Shown here in pieces: positions 8,756-17,048 of a stretch of DNA of 64,000 nucleotides (its first letter is position 1; every line of letters starts with the position of its first letter). The translations under genes and the position numbers were made by a program. The notes beneath the pieces were generated by a model, which ran no database searches, had not been told where the DNA came from, and saw nothing but the letters and a program-made list of their open reading frames with translations. Source of the DNA: Pseudomonas sp. MYb60 (GTDB taxonomy: Bacteria > Pseudomonadota > Gammaproteobacteria > Pseudomonadales > Pseudomonadaceae); NCBI RefSeq assembly GCF_002979555.1, contig NZ_PCOZ01000013.1:1-64000 (forward strand), read 5' to 3'.

Positions 8756-8791
8756 CACCTGTAGGAGCGGGCTTGCCCGCTCCTACAGGTG
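8756..8791. repeat. Perfect REP-like palindrome / bidirectional terminator
   Basis: Two perfect 17-bp arms, CACCTGTAGGAGCGGGC and its complement, separated by TT. It lies between the convergent GntR and TonB-receptor genes, so the transcript folds into a strong hairpin from either side. The core GAGCGGGCTTGCCCGCTC resembles Pseudomonas REP units. Confidence 0.8.
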
Positions 8792-8797
8792 GGGTGA

Positions 8798-10915
8798 TTA
8801 CAAGGTGTAGGCGATGCCGACCTGGACGGTGCGTGGCGCGCCTGGGTAGGCGTAGAAGTTGCCGAAAGCGCCTTCTTCAAAGTCACGGTTGAACAGGTTC
8901 TTCACGTCCAGGTTAAGCCGGACGTTCTCGTTGACCTTGTAGTAGCCGAGCAGGTCGACCACGGTGTAGGCGTCCATCGTGAACGGCGTGTTGGAGGTTT
9001 GGCCGACGCGCTCATCCACGTATTTCGCGCCTGCTCCCAGACCCAGCCCCTTGAGGCTGCCATCCTGGAATTCGTACACGTTCAACAGGCTGAAGCTGTT
9101 GCGCGGGATGTTGGCCAGATGGGTACCGGTGCGCAGCGTGTTGTCTTTGGTGACCTTGGCGTCCACATAGGCGTAGCCACCGATCACGCGCCACTCGGGG
9201 GTGAGGTTGCCGGCGACGTTCAAGTCAAAGCCGCGACTGCGGACCTGGCCGGCGGCGACCCTGAAGCTGGTATCCAGCGGGTCGGTGGTCAGCACATTCT
9301 TTTTGTCGATCTGGTAGACCGCCGCGTCGACGCTCAACTGGTGATCCAGCGCTTCCCACTTGACGCCCATTTCATACGACTTGCCCTTCTCGGGCTCAAA
9401 GCCTTCACCCGTGCGGGTGGCGCCCGTGTTTGGCTTGAATGAACGCGCAGCATCGGCGTAAACGGCGAGGGACTCGGTGAGGTCGTAGATTACGCCGACC
9501 CGTGGGGTCACGGCGTTATCGCTCGCTTCCCAGCTCTTGGTATTGGCGACGTACGTCTCGTACTTGTGCTCAAACCGCTCGAAGCGCGCACCCGCCAGCA
9601 CTTTCAAACGCTCGGTCAGGGCGACCTGGTCCTGGACGAAGGCCGCGTAGGTCTTGAGGTTTTCTTTGTCATTCGTCGGCGTGCTGACCAAGGCAGGACG
9701 CGGCTTGCCGTAGACCGGATTGAAGATATCGCTGGTGTAGGCGGCGGCGGAACGCTGGATGATCGACTTGTAGTCGTAGTCCTCGAATTCCACGCCGGTC
9801 AGCAAGGTGTGCTCGAAACCGCCGGTGGAGAAATGCCCGGTGAGGTTGAGCTGGGTGTCCTTGTCAGTCCATTCCAGCTTGCGGTAGTTGAAGTTGCGAT
9901 TGAGGGTATGGCCGTCGGCAGCCAGGCCGTTGGCCTCGATGGCGTTGCCTTTAAGCGTACCGTCCAGCCACTGGAAACCACCGCCCAGGGTCCAGTCGTC
10001 GTTGAGCATGTGCTCGAAACGCAACTGGGCCATGTTGTTGTCGTTGTGCAACTTGCCGACGTCTTTATCACCCCAGAAGGTATCGCGGGACGCGGTGCCT
10101 TTCTGCGTGGCAAAACGCGTGAGGCCACGGTCCAGCGGGTGGTTGTTGCGCATGAAATCGCCTTCGAAAATCACCTTGGTGGCGTCGGTGGCCTGCCAGG
10201 TGATCACCGGGGTCACGCCGTAGCGTTCGGTCTCGACGTGATCGCGGAAGGTCTCGCCGCCCTCGCCCACGACATTGAGGCGATAGGCCAGCCGGCCCTC
10301 TTCATCCAGCGGGCCGGAGGCATCCAGGGTGCCGCGCTGCATGCCTTGATCGTTCAACTGGCTGCCCAGGGTCACGGTGCGCTCGGCCAGCGGCTGTTTG
10401 GATACCACGTTGAAGGTACCGCCCGGATCGCCACGGCCATAGAGCGTGGTGGCCGGGCCGCGCAGCACTTCGAGGCGCTCGATGGTGTTGGCGTCCGGCA
10501 TGTTCGGGTAGCCGCGGTTGATAGGGAAGCCGTTGCGGTAGAACTCACCGGTGGTGAAGCCGCGCACGGTAAAAGTGGTCAGGCCCTGGCCGCCGAAGTT
10601 GTTGGCACGGCCAACGCCGCCGGCGTAGTCGAGTGCGTCTTGCAGGCGGGTGGCGCCGATGTCTTCGACCACATCCTTGGTGACGACGCTGATGGACTGC
10701 GGGGTTTCATGAATGGCGGTATCGGTGCGCGTCGCACTGGCCGAGCGCGTGGCCCGATAACCCTGCACCGGCCCCTGGGCGGTTTCATAGTCGGCAGTGC
10801 CGGTGATGTTGGTGGCTTGCAATTCAAGGCCAGCCTTCTCGACCGGCTCGACGGCGGCCCAGCTGAAAGGGGAAAACGCCTGAAGCACACAGATGGAAAC
10901 CAGGGTACGACGCAT
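8798..10915 (-). CDS. TonB-dependent outer membrane receptor, siderophore type
   Basis: A 705-residue receptor. The signal peptide is MRRTLVSICVLQAFSPFSWA, followed by a TonB-box-like stretch (LELQATNITG), the plug domain with ETPQSISVVTKDVVED, RGFTTGEFYRNGFPI and IERLEVLRGPATTLYGRGDPGG, then a beta barrel ending VGIAYTL. There is no N-terminal STN signalling domain, so it is a transporter rather than a transducer. No siderophore biosynthesis or sigma/anti-sigma genes are nearby, so it probably takes up a xenosiderophore or other ferric chelate. The start at 10915 is chosen for the signal peptide; a longer frame begins at 11020. A Fur-like box lies upstream. Confidence 0.9.
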   Translation of the reverse strand: MRRTLVSICVLQAFSPFSWAAVEPVEKAGLELQATNITGTADYETAQGPVQGYRATRSASATRTDTAIHETPQSISVVTKDVVEDIGATRLQDALDYAGGVGRANNFGGQGLTTFTVRGFTTGEFYRNGFPINRGYPNMPDANTIERLEVLRGPATTLYGRGDPGGTFNVVSKQPLAERTVTLGSQLNDQGMQRGTLDASGPLDEEGRLAYRLNVVGEGGETFRDHVETERYGVTPVITWQATDATKVIFEGDFMRNNHPLDRGLTRFATQKGTASRDTFWGDKDVGKLHNDNNMAQLRFEHMLNDDWTLGGGFQWLDGTLKGNAIEANGLAADGHTLNRNFNYRKLEWTDKDTQLNLTGHFSTGGFEHTLLTGVEFEDYDYKSIIQRSAAAYTSDIFNPVYGKPRPALVSTPTNDKENLKTYAAFVQDQVALTERLKVLAGARFERFEHKYETYVANTKSWEASDNAVTPRVGVIYDLTESLAVYADAARSFKPNTGATRTGEGFEPEKGKSYEMGVKWEALDHQLSVDAAVYQIDKKNVLTTDPLDTSFRVAAGQVRSRGFDLNVAGNLTPEWRVIGGYAYVDAKVTKDNTLRTGTHLANIPRNSFSLLNVYEFQDGSLKGLGLGAGAKYVDERVGQTSNTPFTMDAYTVVDLLGYYKVNENVRLNLDVKNLFNRDFEEGAFGNFYAYPGAPRTVQVGIAYTL

Positions 10916-11001
10916 GAATGATGAACCTAGTGAATGAGCCAGATGGGGCGGCATACGTGCCAGATTTTGCGGCGCGATGGTATAACAAGATATCGACGAT
11001 T

Positions 11002-11020
11002 GATATCTATTCTCATTCAC
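11002..11020 (-). promoter_or_regulatory. Candidate Fur box of the TonB receptor gene
   Basis: On the minus strand GTGAATGAGAATAGATATC matches the 19-bp Fur consensus GATAATGATAATCATTATC well (14 of 19 against the common GAGAAT variant). It lies about 90 bp before the receptor start, consistent with iron repression. Confidence 0.6.
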
Positions 11021-11063
11021 TATCTTTCGTGTAACGACTGTGTATCACGAACAATGCAAAAAA

Positions 11064-11095
11064 AATGTGGGAGGGGGCGAGCCCCCTCCCACATT
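11064..11095. repeat. REP palindrome / terminator-like hairpin
   Basis: AATGTGGGAGGGGGC, a short GAG-type loop and the complementary GCCCCCTCCCACATT. It is preceded by an A-run (11058-11065) which, read leftward, is a T-tract for the xenA transcript, so it can act as the xenA terminator as well as a REP unit. Confidence 0.75.
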
Positions 11096-11128
11096 GGGAT
11101 CTTTATCTGACGCTAGAGCCCCATTGAA

Positions 11129-12220
11129 TCAGCGATAGCGTTCCAGCCAATGCGCATACGGCGCCGGCAAGGTCCAGGACGACTGCTCGACCCCCAGCTC
11201 CTTGGCCGCAAAATACGCCCAGTGCGGATCCGCCAGATGCGCGCGCCCTACCGACACCAGGTCCAGATGACCGGCCTGCAGCGCGCCTTCGGCCAGTTGC
11301 GGTGTACCGAAGCCCCACGCAGAGGTGACCGGGATACCGGCTTCGCGGCGGACACGTTCAGCGACCGGCCCCATAAAGGCCGGGCCCCATGGGATATGGG
11401 TGTCGGGGATGGTGAAGCCGACGCTGACGCTCAGCAGGTCCAGGCCGCCCGCCTTGAAGTTGCGCGCCAGTTCGATGGATTCGGCGAGGGTCTGTTCATC
11501 GCGGCCGTCGTATTCGATCACGCCAAAACGGGCGGTGAGCGGCAGGTTTTCCGGCCAGACTTCACGCACGGCGGCCAGGGTTTCGAGGAGGAAACGGCTG
11601 CGGTTGTCGAAGCTGCCGCCATAGGCATCGGTGCGCTGGTTCGAATGCTCGGAGAAGAAGCTCTGGCCCAGGTAGCCGTGGGCGAAGTGCAGCTCGATCC
11701 ACTCGAAGCCCGCGTCACGGGCACGGCGAGCGCCATCGACGAAGTCCTGCTTGACGCGGGCAATGTCGTCCAGGGTCATGGCACGCGGCACTTGCGGCAG
11801 GTGGGCACCGAAGGCGATGGCCGACGGAGCGATGGTTTCCCAGCCGCGCGCATCGGCGGCGGCGATATGGTCGTCCCCTTCCCACGGGCGGTTGGCGCTG
11901 GCCTTGCGGCCGGCGTGGGCAATCTGGATCCCCGGCACGGAACCCGCGGCCTTGATGGCCTGGACCATCGGCACGAACGCTTCGGCGTGGGCATCGCTCC
12001 AGATCCCGGCGCAACCGGGGGTGATCCGGCCCTCGGGGGCCACCGCAGTGGCTTCTACCACCACCAGGCCCGCGCCACCACGGGCCATGCCGGCCAGGTG
12101 CACGTGGTGCCAGTCGTTGACGATGCCATCTTCGGCCATGTATTGGCACATCGGCGGGATGGCGATGCGATTGCGCAGGGTAACGTCTTTGAGCTTGAAC
12201 GGTTCGAACAAGGCGGCCAT
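11129..12220 (-). CDS. xenA: Xenobiotic reductase A, old yellow enzyme family NADH:flavin oxidoreductase
   Basis: A 363-residue FMN enzyme. From MAALFEPFKLKDVTLRNRI through PPMCQYMAEDG, QIAHAGRKAS, HFAHGYLGQSFFSEHSN and the end APYAHWLERYR it follows P. putida XenA as I recall it, with the same length. The active-site Cys in PPMCQY and the YqjM-type His pair are present. The enzyme reduces activated C=C bonds such as enones and attacks nitro compounds and nitrate esters using NAD(P)H. It is transcribed away from an ArsR-type regulator across a perfect palindrome, so it is probably induced when that repressor is released. A REP terminator follows. Confidence 0.93.
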   Translation of the reverse strand: MAALFEPFKLKDVTLRNRIAIPPMCQYMAEDGIVNDWHHVHLAGMARGGAGLVVVEATAVAPEGRITPGCAGIWSDAHAEAFVPMVQAIKAAGSVPGIQIAHAGRKASANRPWEGDDHIAAADARGWETIAPSAIAFGAHLPQVPRAMTLDDIARVKQDFVDGARRARDAGFEWIELHFAHGYLGQSFFSEHSNQRTDAYGGSFDNRSRFLLETLAAVREVWPENLPLTARFGVIEYDGRDEQTLAESIELARNFKAGGLDLLSVSVGFTIPDTHIPWGPAFMGPVAERVRREAGIPVTSAWGFGTPQLAEGALQAGHLDLVSVGRAHLADPHWAYFAAKELGVEQSSWTLPAPYAHWLERYR

Positions 12221-12251
12221 GCTGGACTCCAGTAGGTGAGAGTTTGATTCG

Positions 12252-12275
12252 ATAGTTCGATGGTAATCGAACTAT
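12252..12275. promoter_or_regulatory. Perfect palindrome, candidate ArsR-type operator between xenA and its divergent regulator
   Basis: ATAGTTCGAT-GGTA-ATCGAACTAT: 10-bp arms with no mismatch and a 4-bp spacer. It is centred 43 bp before the xenA start and 36 bp before the regulator start, so one bound dimer could control both promoters. Confidence 0.75.
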
Positions 12276-12299
12276 GGTATTCAACGATACCCCCCTGTT

Positions 12300-12611
12300 A
12301 TGATTCGTTGCATGCGAGCCTTCAAACATCCCCCTGCCCAAGACCTGACCCTCGAACGCGTGCTGTACGCCCTGAGCGACCCAGTGCGCCTGGAAATCGT
12401 GCGCTGCCTGGCCGGTGTGCCCGAAGCCACGTGCGGTGAACTGGACGGCGGGCGGCCGAAGTCGAGCATGTCCCACCACTTTCGCGTACTGCGTGACGCT
12501 GGCCTGGTGCAAACCCGCAGTGTCGGGACTACGCACATGAATGCACTGCGCGCCGAAGACCTTGAAAGACGTTTCCCTGGCCTGCTGGCAAGTATCCTCG
12601 CCCAGCATTAA
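12300..12611 (+). CDS. ArsR/SmtB family winged-helix regulator
   Basis: A 103-residue protein made up of a single winged helix domain: LERVLYALSDPVRLEIVRCL, then SMSHHFRVLRDAGLVQTRSVG as recognition helix and wing. No cysteine metal-sensing pair ELCVCD is present; the only cysteines are scattered, so a redox or small electrophile signal is more likely than a metal. Two starts are possible, ATG 12300 and ATG 12312 (MRAFKHPP); the second agrees better with the start of the domain. It diverges from xenA and the palindrome at 12252-12275 is its probable operator. Confidence 0.87.
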   Translation: MIRCMRAFKHPPAQDLTLERVLYALSDPVRLEIVRCLAGVPEATCGELDGGRPKSSMSHHFRVLRDAGLVQTRSVGTTHMNALRAEDLERRFPGLLASILAQH

Positions 12612-12700
12612 GTTTCGCTTCAGGTAAGCGCCGAACCTTCCCCGCAAACCCGCGTCCGAGCTAAGGCACTGTTGCTTACCGCTCGCCGCGAGGTCCTCGT

Positions 12701-13591
12701 TTGAAAGCCGCCATCGTCAAAAAATACCGCCTGATCATCAAAACCATGGGCTATGTGGGCTGGGCCCTGTTCTGGCTGCTGCTGTGGGATATCGCCGTCA
12801 CCGTCGATTTCATGCTGTTTCTCAACGCCAAGTTGAATCTGCCGCTGATGCCACTGACGCTACTGGGCTCGGCACTGATTGTGCTCATCAGCTTTCGCAA
12901 CAGCAGCGCCTACAACCGTTGGTGGGAGGCACGCACCCTCTGGGGCGCCATGGTGAACAATTCCCGCAGCTTCGCGCGCCAGGTGCTGACCTTACTGGAC
13001 GACCCCGATAGCGAGGTCAACCCGGTCAAGGCCACCTTGCTGCGCCGCCACGTGGCCTACGTGAACTGCCTGGCCGCGCACCTCAAGGGCGAGCCGTGCC
13101 CCGAGGAAGTCCGCGCGTTTATCCCTGCCGATGAATTTGCCCGCAGCGGCGCCACCAACAACTTTGCCAACGACATCCTCACCGGTTCGGCCGCGTTGCT
13201 GGCCAAGGAATACAAGGCCGGCCACCTGGACAGCATTCGGCTGGCGCGGCTGGAATCCACCCTGGTGGATTTGTCCAATGCCCAGGGCGGCATGGAGCGT
13301 ATCGCCAATACCCCACTGCCCTACCCCTACGTGTATTTTCCGCGCCTGTTCATTTCGCTGTTCTGCCTGATCGTACCGGTAGGCCTGGTGGAGTCCCTGG
13401 GGTGGTTCACCCCGCTGGCTTCGACGGTAGTGGGCTTCATGCTGCTGGCCATCGAGCGTATCGGCACCGACCTGCAAAGCCCGTTCCGCTCCAGCGAACA
13501 CCAGATCCAGATGGAATCGATCTGCGAAACCATCGAGAAAAACCTGCAGTCGATGCAGCGTGATGCCCTGGGTGGCGAGCGCATCGCCTGA
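12701..13591 (+). CDS. Bestrophin-like (YneE/UPF0187) membrane protein
   Basis: A 296-residue membrane protein. Hydrophobic helices lie near residues 18-40 (WALFWLLLWDIAVTVDFMLF), 45-65 and, toward the C-terminus, around LFISLFCLIVPVGLVESLGW and ASTVVGFMLLAIERIG. SFRNSSAYNRWWEARTLWG and the C-terminal IGTDLQSPF are hallmarks of the bestrophin/RFP-TM family, whose bacterial members form pentameric ion channels. The frame opens with TTG at 12701 with GAGG seven bases upstream; an internal ATG 15 codons later would remove part of the first helix. It stands alone between the ArsR gene and the chemoreceptor gene; its physiological role is unknown. Confidence 0.83.
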   Translation: MKAAIVKKYRLIIKTMGYVGWALFWLLLWDIAVTVDFMLFLNAKLNLPLMPLTLLGSALIVLISFRNSSAYNRWWEARTLWGAMVNNSRSFARQVLTLLDDPDSEVNPVKATLLRRHVAYVNCLAAHLKGEPCPEEVRAFIPADEFARSGATNNFANDILTGSAALLAKEYKAGHLDSIRLARLESTLVDLSNAQGGMERIANTPLPYPYVYFPRLFISLFCLIVPVGLVESLGWFTPLASTVVGFMLLAIERIGTDLQSPFRSSEHQIQMESICETIEKNLQSMQRDALGGERIA

Positions 13592-13618
13592 CCGCCCGTC
13601 CGCCCCGCCTTCATGGCC

Positions 13619-13645
13619 TAAAGTGCGTGACCCATCGGTCGATAT
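13619..13645 (+). promoter_or_regulatory. FliA (sigma 28) promoter of the chemoreceptor gene
   Basis: TAAA at 13619-13622, a 15-bp spacer and GTCGATAT at 13638-13645 match the flagellar sigma factor consensus TAAA-N15-GCCGATAA in 10 of 12 positions. The start codon of the chemoreceptor follows about 100 bp later, the usual control for Pseudomonas chemoreceptors. Confidence 0.65.
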
Positions 13646-13748
13646 ACCGAGGGTACGCATGGGCCATACCCCTCTTCATAACAACACATGCGACGCCATC
13701 AATACGTTTCCTTCCTTGCCAAAACTATAAATACCCGCGGGAGAAATA

Positions 13749-15692
13749 ATGAATATCAAGCAGAAGCTGACCTGGGCGTTTGCGGCCATCGCGTGCCTCC
13801 CGGTTGTGATGGTGGCCGTGTTGGTCGTGCTCAATGTGCGCGACGGGGCCAAGGCCAACTTCCTCGACAGCAGCGGCCGCGAGATCCGCCAGATTGACAA
13901 TGGCATGAAGCAGTTCTTCGACGGCATCAGCCAGAACGTCGAATTCGTCGCCAAGGACCCGCGCGTTGTCGCGGCCAAGGACCTGAAGAACTACGCCGGC
14001 GCCGACGCCGCGCAAATCCCCCTGACGCAGACGAACAAAGAGCTGCTGGCGATTTTCGACCAGTTCGCCAAAAGCCACCCCAGCACTGCCTACCTGTCCC
14101 TGGGCCTCGCCGACGGTGGTTACGCCAGTTACCCCGACGACACCAAGCTGAACAATTACGACCCACGCGTTCGTCCCTGGTACAAGGCCGCCATCGCTGC
14201 GCCGGGCACCACCGTGCGCACGGGCGCCTATTATTGGGCGCCGGACGACGTGGTGCTGATCGGCACCGTGCACACCGTCGCCGACACCACCGGCAACATC
14301 CTCGGTGTCGTCGGGCTGGACGTGTCGCTCAAGCAGCTCACGGAGCTGGTGCGCAACATCAAGCTGGGCAACAGCGGCTACCTGATGCTGGTAGAAGCCA
14401 ACGGCAATGTGCTGGTGGACCCCAGCGACGCCACGCACAACTTCAAGCCCCTGGCCGACCTTGGCGCTCATTTTGCCGAGCTGTCCAAACGCGGCGACGG
14501 CATGACCCAGATCGACATCGACGGCGTACCCTACATGGCTAACGTGGTCAGCTCCAAAGACCTCGGCTGGCGCTTTATCGGCCTGATCAAAAGCGAAGAA
14601 GTGATGGCCGACGCCACGAGCCTGACTTGGCTTATCGCCGGCATTGCCGCCGCGCTGGCTGTGATTTTCGCGATTGTCGGCGCCAGTTTTGCCGGTTTGA
14701 TCGTGCGCCCGATTCGCGGCGTGGCCGACGGCCTGCAGGAAATCGCCGAAGGTGAAGGCGACCTGACCCGCCAGCTCAACGTCCAAGGCAAGGACGAAAC
14801 TGCCAGCCTGGCCGGCTGGTTCAACCAGTTCCTGAGCATGATCTCGCAACTGGTCCAGCGCATCGGCAGCGCCTCTTCCGACCTGCAAAACGCGGCGGCC
14901 GATACCAGCGCCGTGGCCAACAACATGAACCAGGCAGCCGGTCGCCAGCGTGAAGCGGTGGAGCTGGTGAGTACCGCGTTCAACGAAATGGTCGCCACCG
15001 CCAACGAAGTCGCGCGCTCCTGCAGCGCTGCCGCCACCAGTGCCGACGAGGGCTACCGCGACGTGCACGACGGTCAGCACCACATCGGCGAAGCCACCGG
15101 CAGCGTGCTCAAGCTCAGCGAAGACCTGCAAAAGTCCACCCAGACCATGCAACTGCTGGAGCAGGACAGCAAGAACATCAACACCATCCTCGACACCATC
15201 CGCTCGATTGCCGAGCAGACCAACCTGCTGGCCCTCAACGCCGCGATCGAGGCCGCCCGCGCCGGTGATCAGGGCCGAGGGTTTGCCGTGGTGGCCGACG
15301 AAGTCCGCGCCCTCGCCCGCCGCACCGCCGACTCCACCGGCGAAATCGACAGCCTGCTGGGCAACCTCGCCCGCCGCACCCAGGAAGTCACGCTGCAGAT
15401 GCAAGGCAGCCTGCAGGTGTCGCACACCAGTGTCGAACGCATCCAGCAGGCCCGCGACAGCTTTGACAAGATCCGTGGCTCGGTGGACTCGATCCGCGAC
15501 CAGAACACTCAGATCGCCACTGCTGCCGAAGAGCAGCACCAAGTGGCCGAAGAGATCAACCGGCACATCGCGCAAATCCACGCCGATGCACAACTGGTGG
15601 AAAGCTTCGCCCACTCGGCGCAGACCGGGTCAGGTCGGTTGACGGATATTTCGGGGCAGCTCAAGGGGTTGGTGGGTCGGTTCAAGTTCTAG
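13749..15692 (+). CDS. Methyl-accepting chemotaxis protein with a dCache sensor
   Basis: A 647-residue transmembrane receptor. Helix 1 is at about residues 9-29, a periplasmic dCache domain at 35-275, helix 2 at about 291-312, then HAMP (RPIRGVADGLQEIAEGEGDLT) and a cytoplasmic coiled coil whose tip is QTNLLALNAAIEAARAGDQG near 489. The sensor holds Y137-x4-R142-x-W144-Y145 and D191, the pattern reported for amino-acid-binding dCache receptors. An amino acid is therefore the likeliest ligand, although the convergent neighbour is a dicarboxylate transporter. No C-terminal pentapeptide for CheR is present. GGAG precedes the ATG, and its last 63 bp overlap the end of the opposing transporter gene. 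Confidence 0.92.
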   Translation: MNIKQKLTWAFAAIACLPVVMVAVLVVLNVRDGAKANFLDSSGREIRQIDNGMKQFFDGISQNVEFVAKDPRVVAAKDLKNYAGADAAQIPLTQTNKELLAIFDQFAKSHPSTAYLSLGLADGGYASYPDDTKLNNYDPRVRPWYKAAIAAPGTTVRTGAYYWAPDDVVLIGTVHTVADTTGNILGVVGLDVSLKQLTELVRNIKLGNSGYLMLVEANGNVLVDPSDATHNFKPLADLGAHFAELSKRGDGMTQIDIDGVPYMANVVSSKDLGWRFIGLIKSEEVMADATSLTWLIAGIAAALAVIFAIVGASFAGLIVRPIRGVADGLQEIAEGEGDLTRQLNVQGKDETASLAGWFNQFLSMISQLVQRIGSASSDLQNAAADTSAVANNMNQAAGRQREAVELVSTAFNEMVATANEVARSCSAAATSADEGYRDVHDGQHHIGEATGSVLKLSEDLQKSTQTMQLLEQDSKNINTILDTIRSIAEQTNLLALNAAIEAARAGDQGRGFAVVADEVRALARRTADSTGEIDSLLGNLARRTQEVTLQMQGSLQVSHTSVERIQQARDSFDKIRGSVDSIRDQNTQIATAAEEQHQVAEEINRHIAQIHADAQLVESFAHSAQTGSGRLTDISGQLKGLVGRFKF

Positions 15693-16961
15693 ATCGGCCT
15701 TGGGGCTCTCGACTTCACCGTCGAGGGCCTTGCGCATTTTCACCCCATCCAATGCTCCCACCCACTTGGCGATGGCCATGGTGCCCACGCCATTGCCGAT
15801 GGTGTTGGTGATCGCCCGCGCTTCCGACATAAAGCGGTCCACACCCAACAACAGCACCATCCCCGCCACCGGAATCGTTCCCAGGGACGACAACGTCGCC
15901 GCCAGGATAATGAATCCGGAACCGGTCACCCCCGCCGAGCCCTTGGACGTGAACATCAACACCGCCAGCACGATCAATTGATCGCTGAGGGTCAACGGCG
16001 TGTTGGTGGCCTGGGCGATAAAGATCGCAGCGATGGTGTAGTAGATCGCCTGGCCGTCCGGGTTGAAGGTCAGGCCGGACGGGATGATCATCCCGGCCAC
16101 CGGCTTGGACACCCCGGCCTTTTCCATCTTGGCGATCATCTGCGGCAGTACCGACTCCGACGAACTGGTGCCGAGCACGGTGAACAGTTCTTCCTTGATG
16201 AACTTAAGGAACTTCCACAGGCTGAACCCGCTGTAGCGGCAGATCGGCCCCAGCACGAAGATTACAAACACGGCGCAGGTCAGGTAGACGCATGCCATCA
16301 ACTTGCCAAGGGAAAACAGCGAGCCAAACCCGTATTTGCCGATGGTGAAGGCAATAGCGCCAAACGCACCGATGGGCGCCAGGCGCATCACCATGTTGAC
16401 GATGCGAAACATGCCTTGCATCAGGCTGTCGAGGGTGTCGACAAAAGGTTTGCCACGCGGCCCCACTGCCACCAGCGCCACGCCGAGCAGAATGGAAAAC
16501 AGCAGAATCTGCAACACGTTGCCCTTGGCGAAGGCATCCACCAGGGTGTCGGGGATGATGTTCATGATGAAGTCCATGAACGACGCATGTTTGACCGCCG
16601 TGGTGTAGGTGGCCAGGCTTGACGTGTCGAGGGTCGCCACATCGATGTTCATGCCGGCGCCGGGCTTGAACACATCCACCACCACCAGCCCGACCACCAG
16701 GGCCAGGGTGGACACCACTTCAAAGTAGATCAACGCGCGAAAGCCGACGCGCCCCAGTTCTTTCATGTTCTCCATCTTGGCGATGCCGGTGACCACCGTG
16801 AGGAAGATCACCGGCGCCAGGAGCATTTTGATCAGCTTGATAAACGCATCACCCAAGGGCTTGAGCGCGGCGCCGGTCTCCGGGACGCAAACCCCGACAA
16901 TCGCGCCGAGGATCACCGCGAGCAGTACTTGTACGTAAAGTTTGCCAAAGATTCTTTTCAT
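15630..16961 (-). CDS. DctA-like dicarboxylate:cation symporter (DAACS family), probably for tartrate or a related C4 acid
   Basis: A 443-residue member of the DAACS family with the usual eight helices and two re-entrant loops. GTSSSESVLPQMI (hairpin 1) and FTSKGSAGVTGSGFIILAATL (hairpin 2) are intact. The helix 7 motif reads SGLTFNPDGQAIYY where DctA normally has TGYSFNLDGTSIY, so this is a diverged paralogue with perhaps a changed substrate or cation site. The ATG at 16961 begins MKRIFGKLYVQVLLA as in DctA. It lies 87 bp downstream of ttuC on the same strand. An AACAATAA motif (16978-16985) precedes it. Confidence 0.85.
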   Translation of the reverse strand: MKRIFGKLYVQVLLAVILGAIVGVCVPETGAALKPLGDAFIKLIKMLLAPVIFLTVVTGIAKMENMKELGRVGFRALIYFEVVSTLALVVGLVVVDVFKPGAGMNIDVATLDTSSLATYTTAVKHASFMDFIMNIIPDTLVDAFAKGNVLQILLFSILLGVALVAVGPRGKPFVDTLDSLMQGMFRIVNMVMRLAPIGAFGAIAFTIGKYGFGSLFSLGKLMACVYLTCAVFVIFVLGPICRYSGFSLWKFLKFIKEELFTVLGTSSSESVLPQMIAKMEKAGVSKPVAGMIIPSGLTFNPDGQAIYYTIAAIFIAQATNTPLTLSDQLIVLAVLMFTSKGSAGVTGSGFIILAATLSSLGTIPVAGMVLLLGVDRFMSEARAITNTIGNGVGTMAIAKWVGALDGVKMRKALDGEVESPKADLELEPTHQPLELPRNIRQPT

Positions 16962-16977
16962 GACAGGGCCCTGATTC

Positions 16978-16987
16978 TTATTGTTGT
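16978..16987 (-). promoter_or_regulatory. Crc/Hfq CA motif in front of the DctA-like gene
   Basis: Minus-strand ACAACAATAA upstream of the DctA-like start; AACAATAA fits AAnAAnAA. Confidence 0.5.
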
Positions 16988-17048
16988 CAGGAGGTGCCAA
17001 GGGGCTGGCGTGCAGCCCCTCGGCGTGGTGCCGCCGTACTTCAGTGAA

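Noticed and set aside
12622..12680. GGTAAGC ... GCTTACC inverted repeat before the bestrophin-like gene
   Set aside because: Only 7-bp arms with 45 bp between them and no regulator assigned; could be chance.
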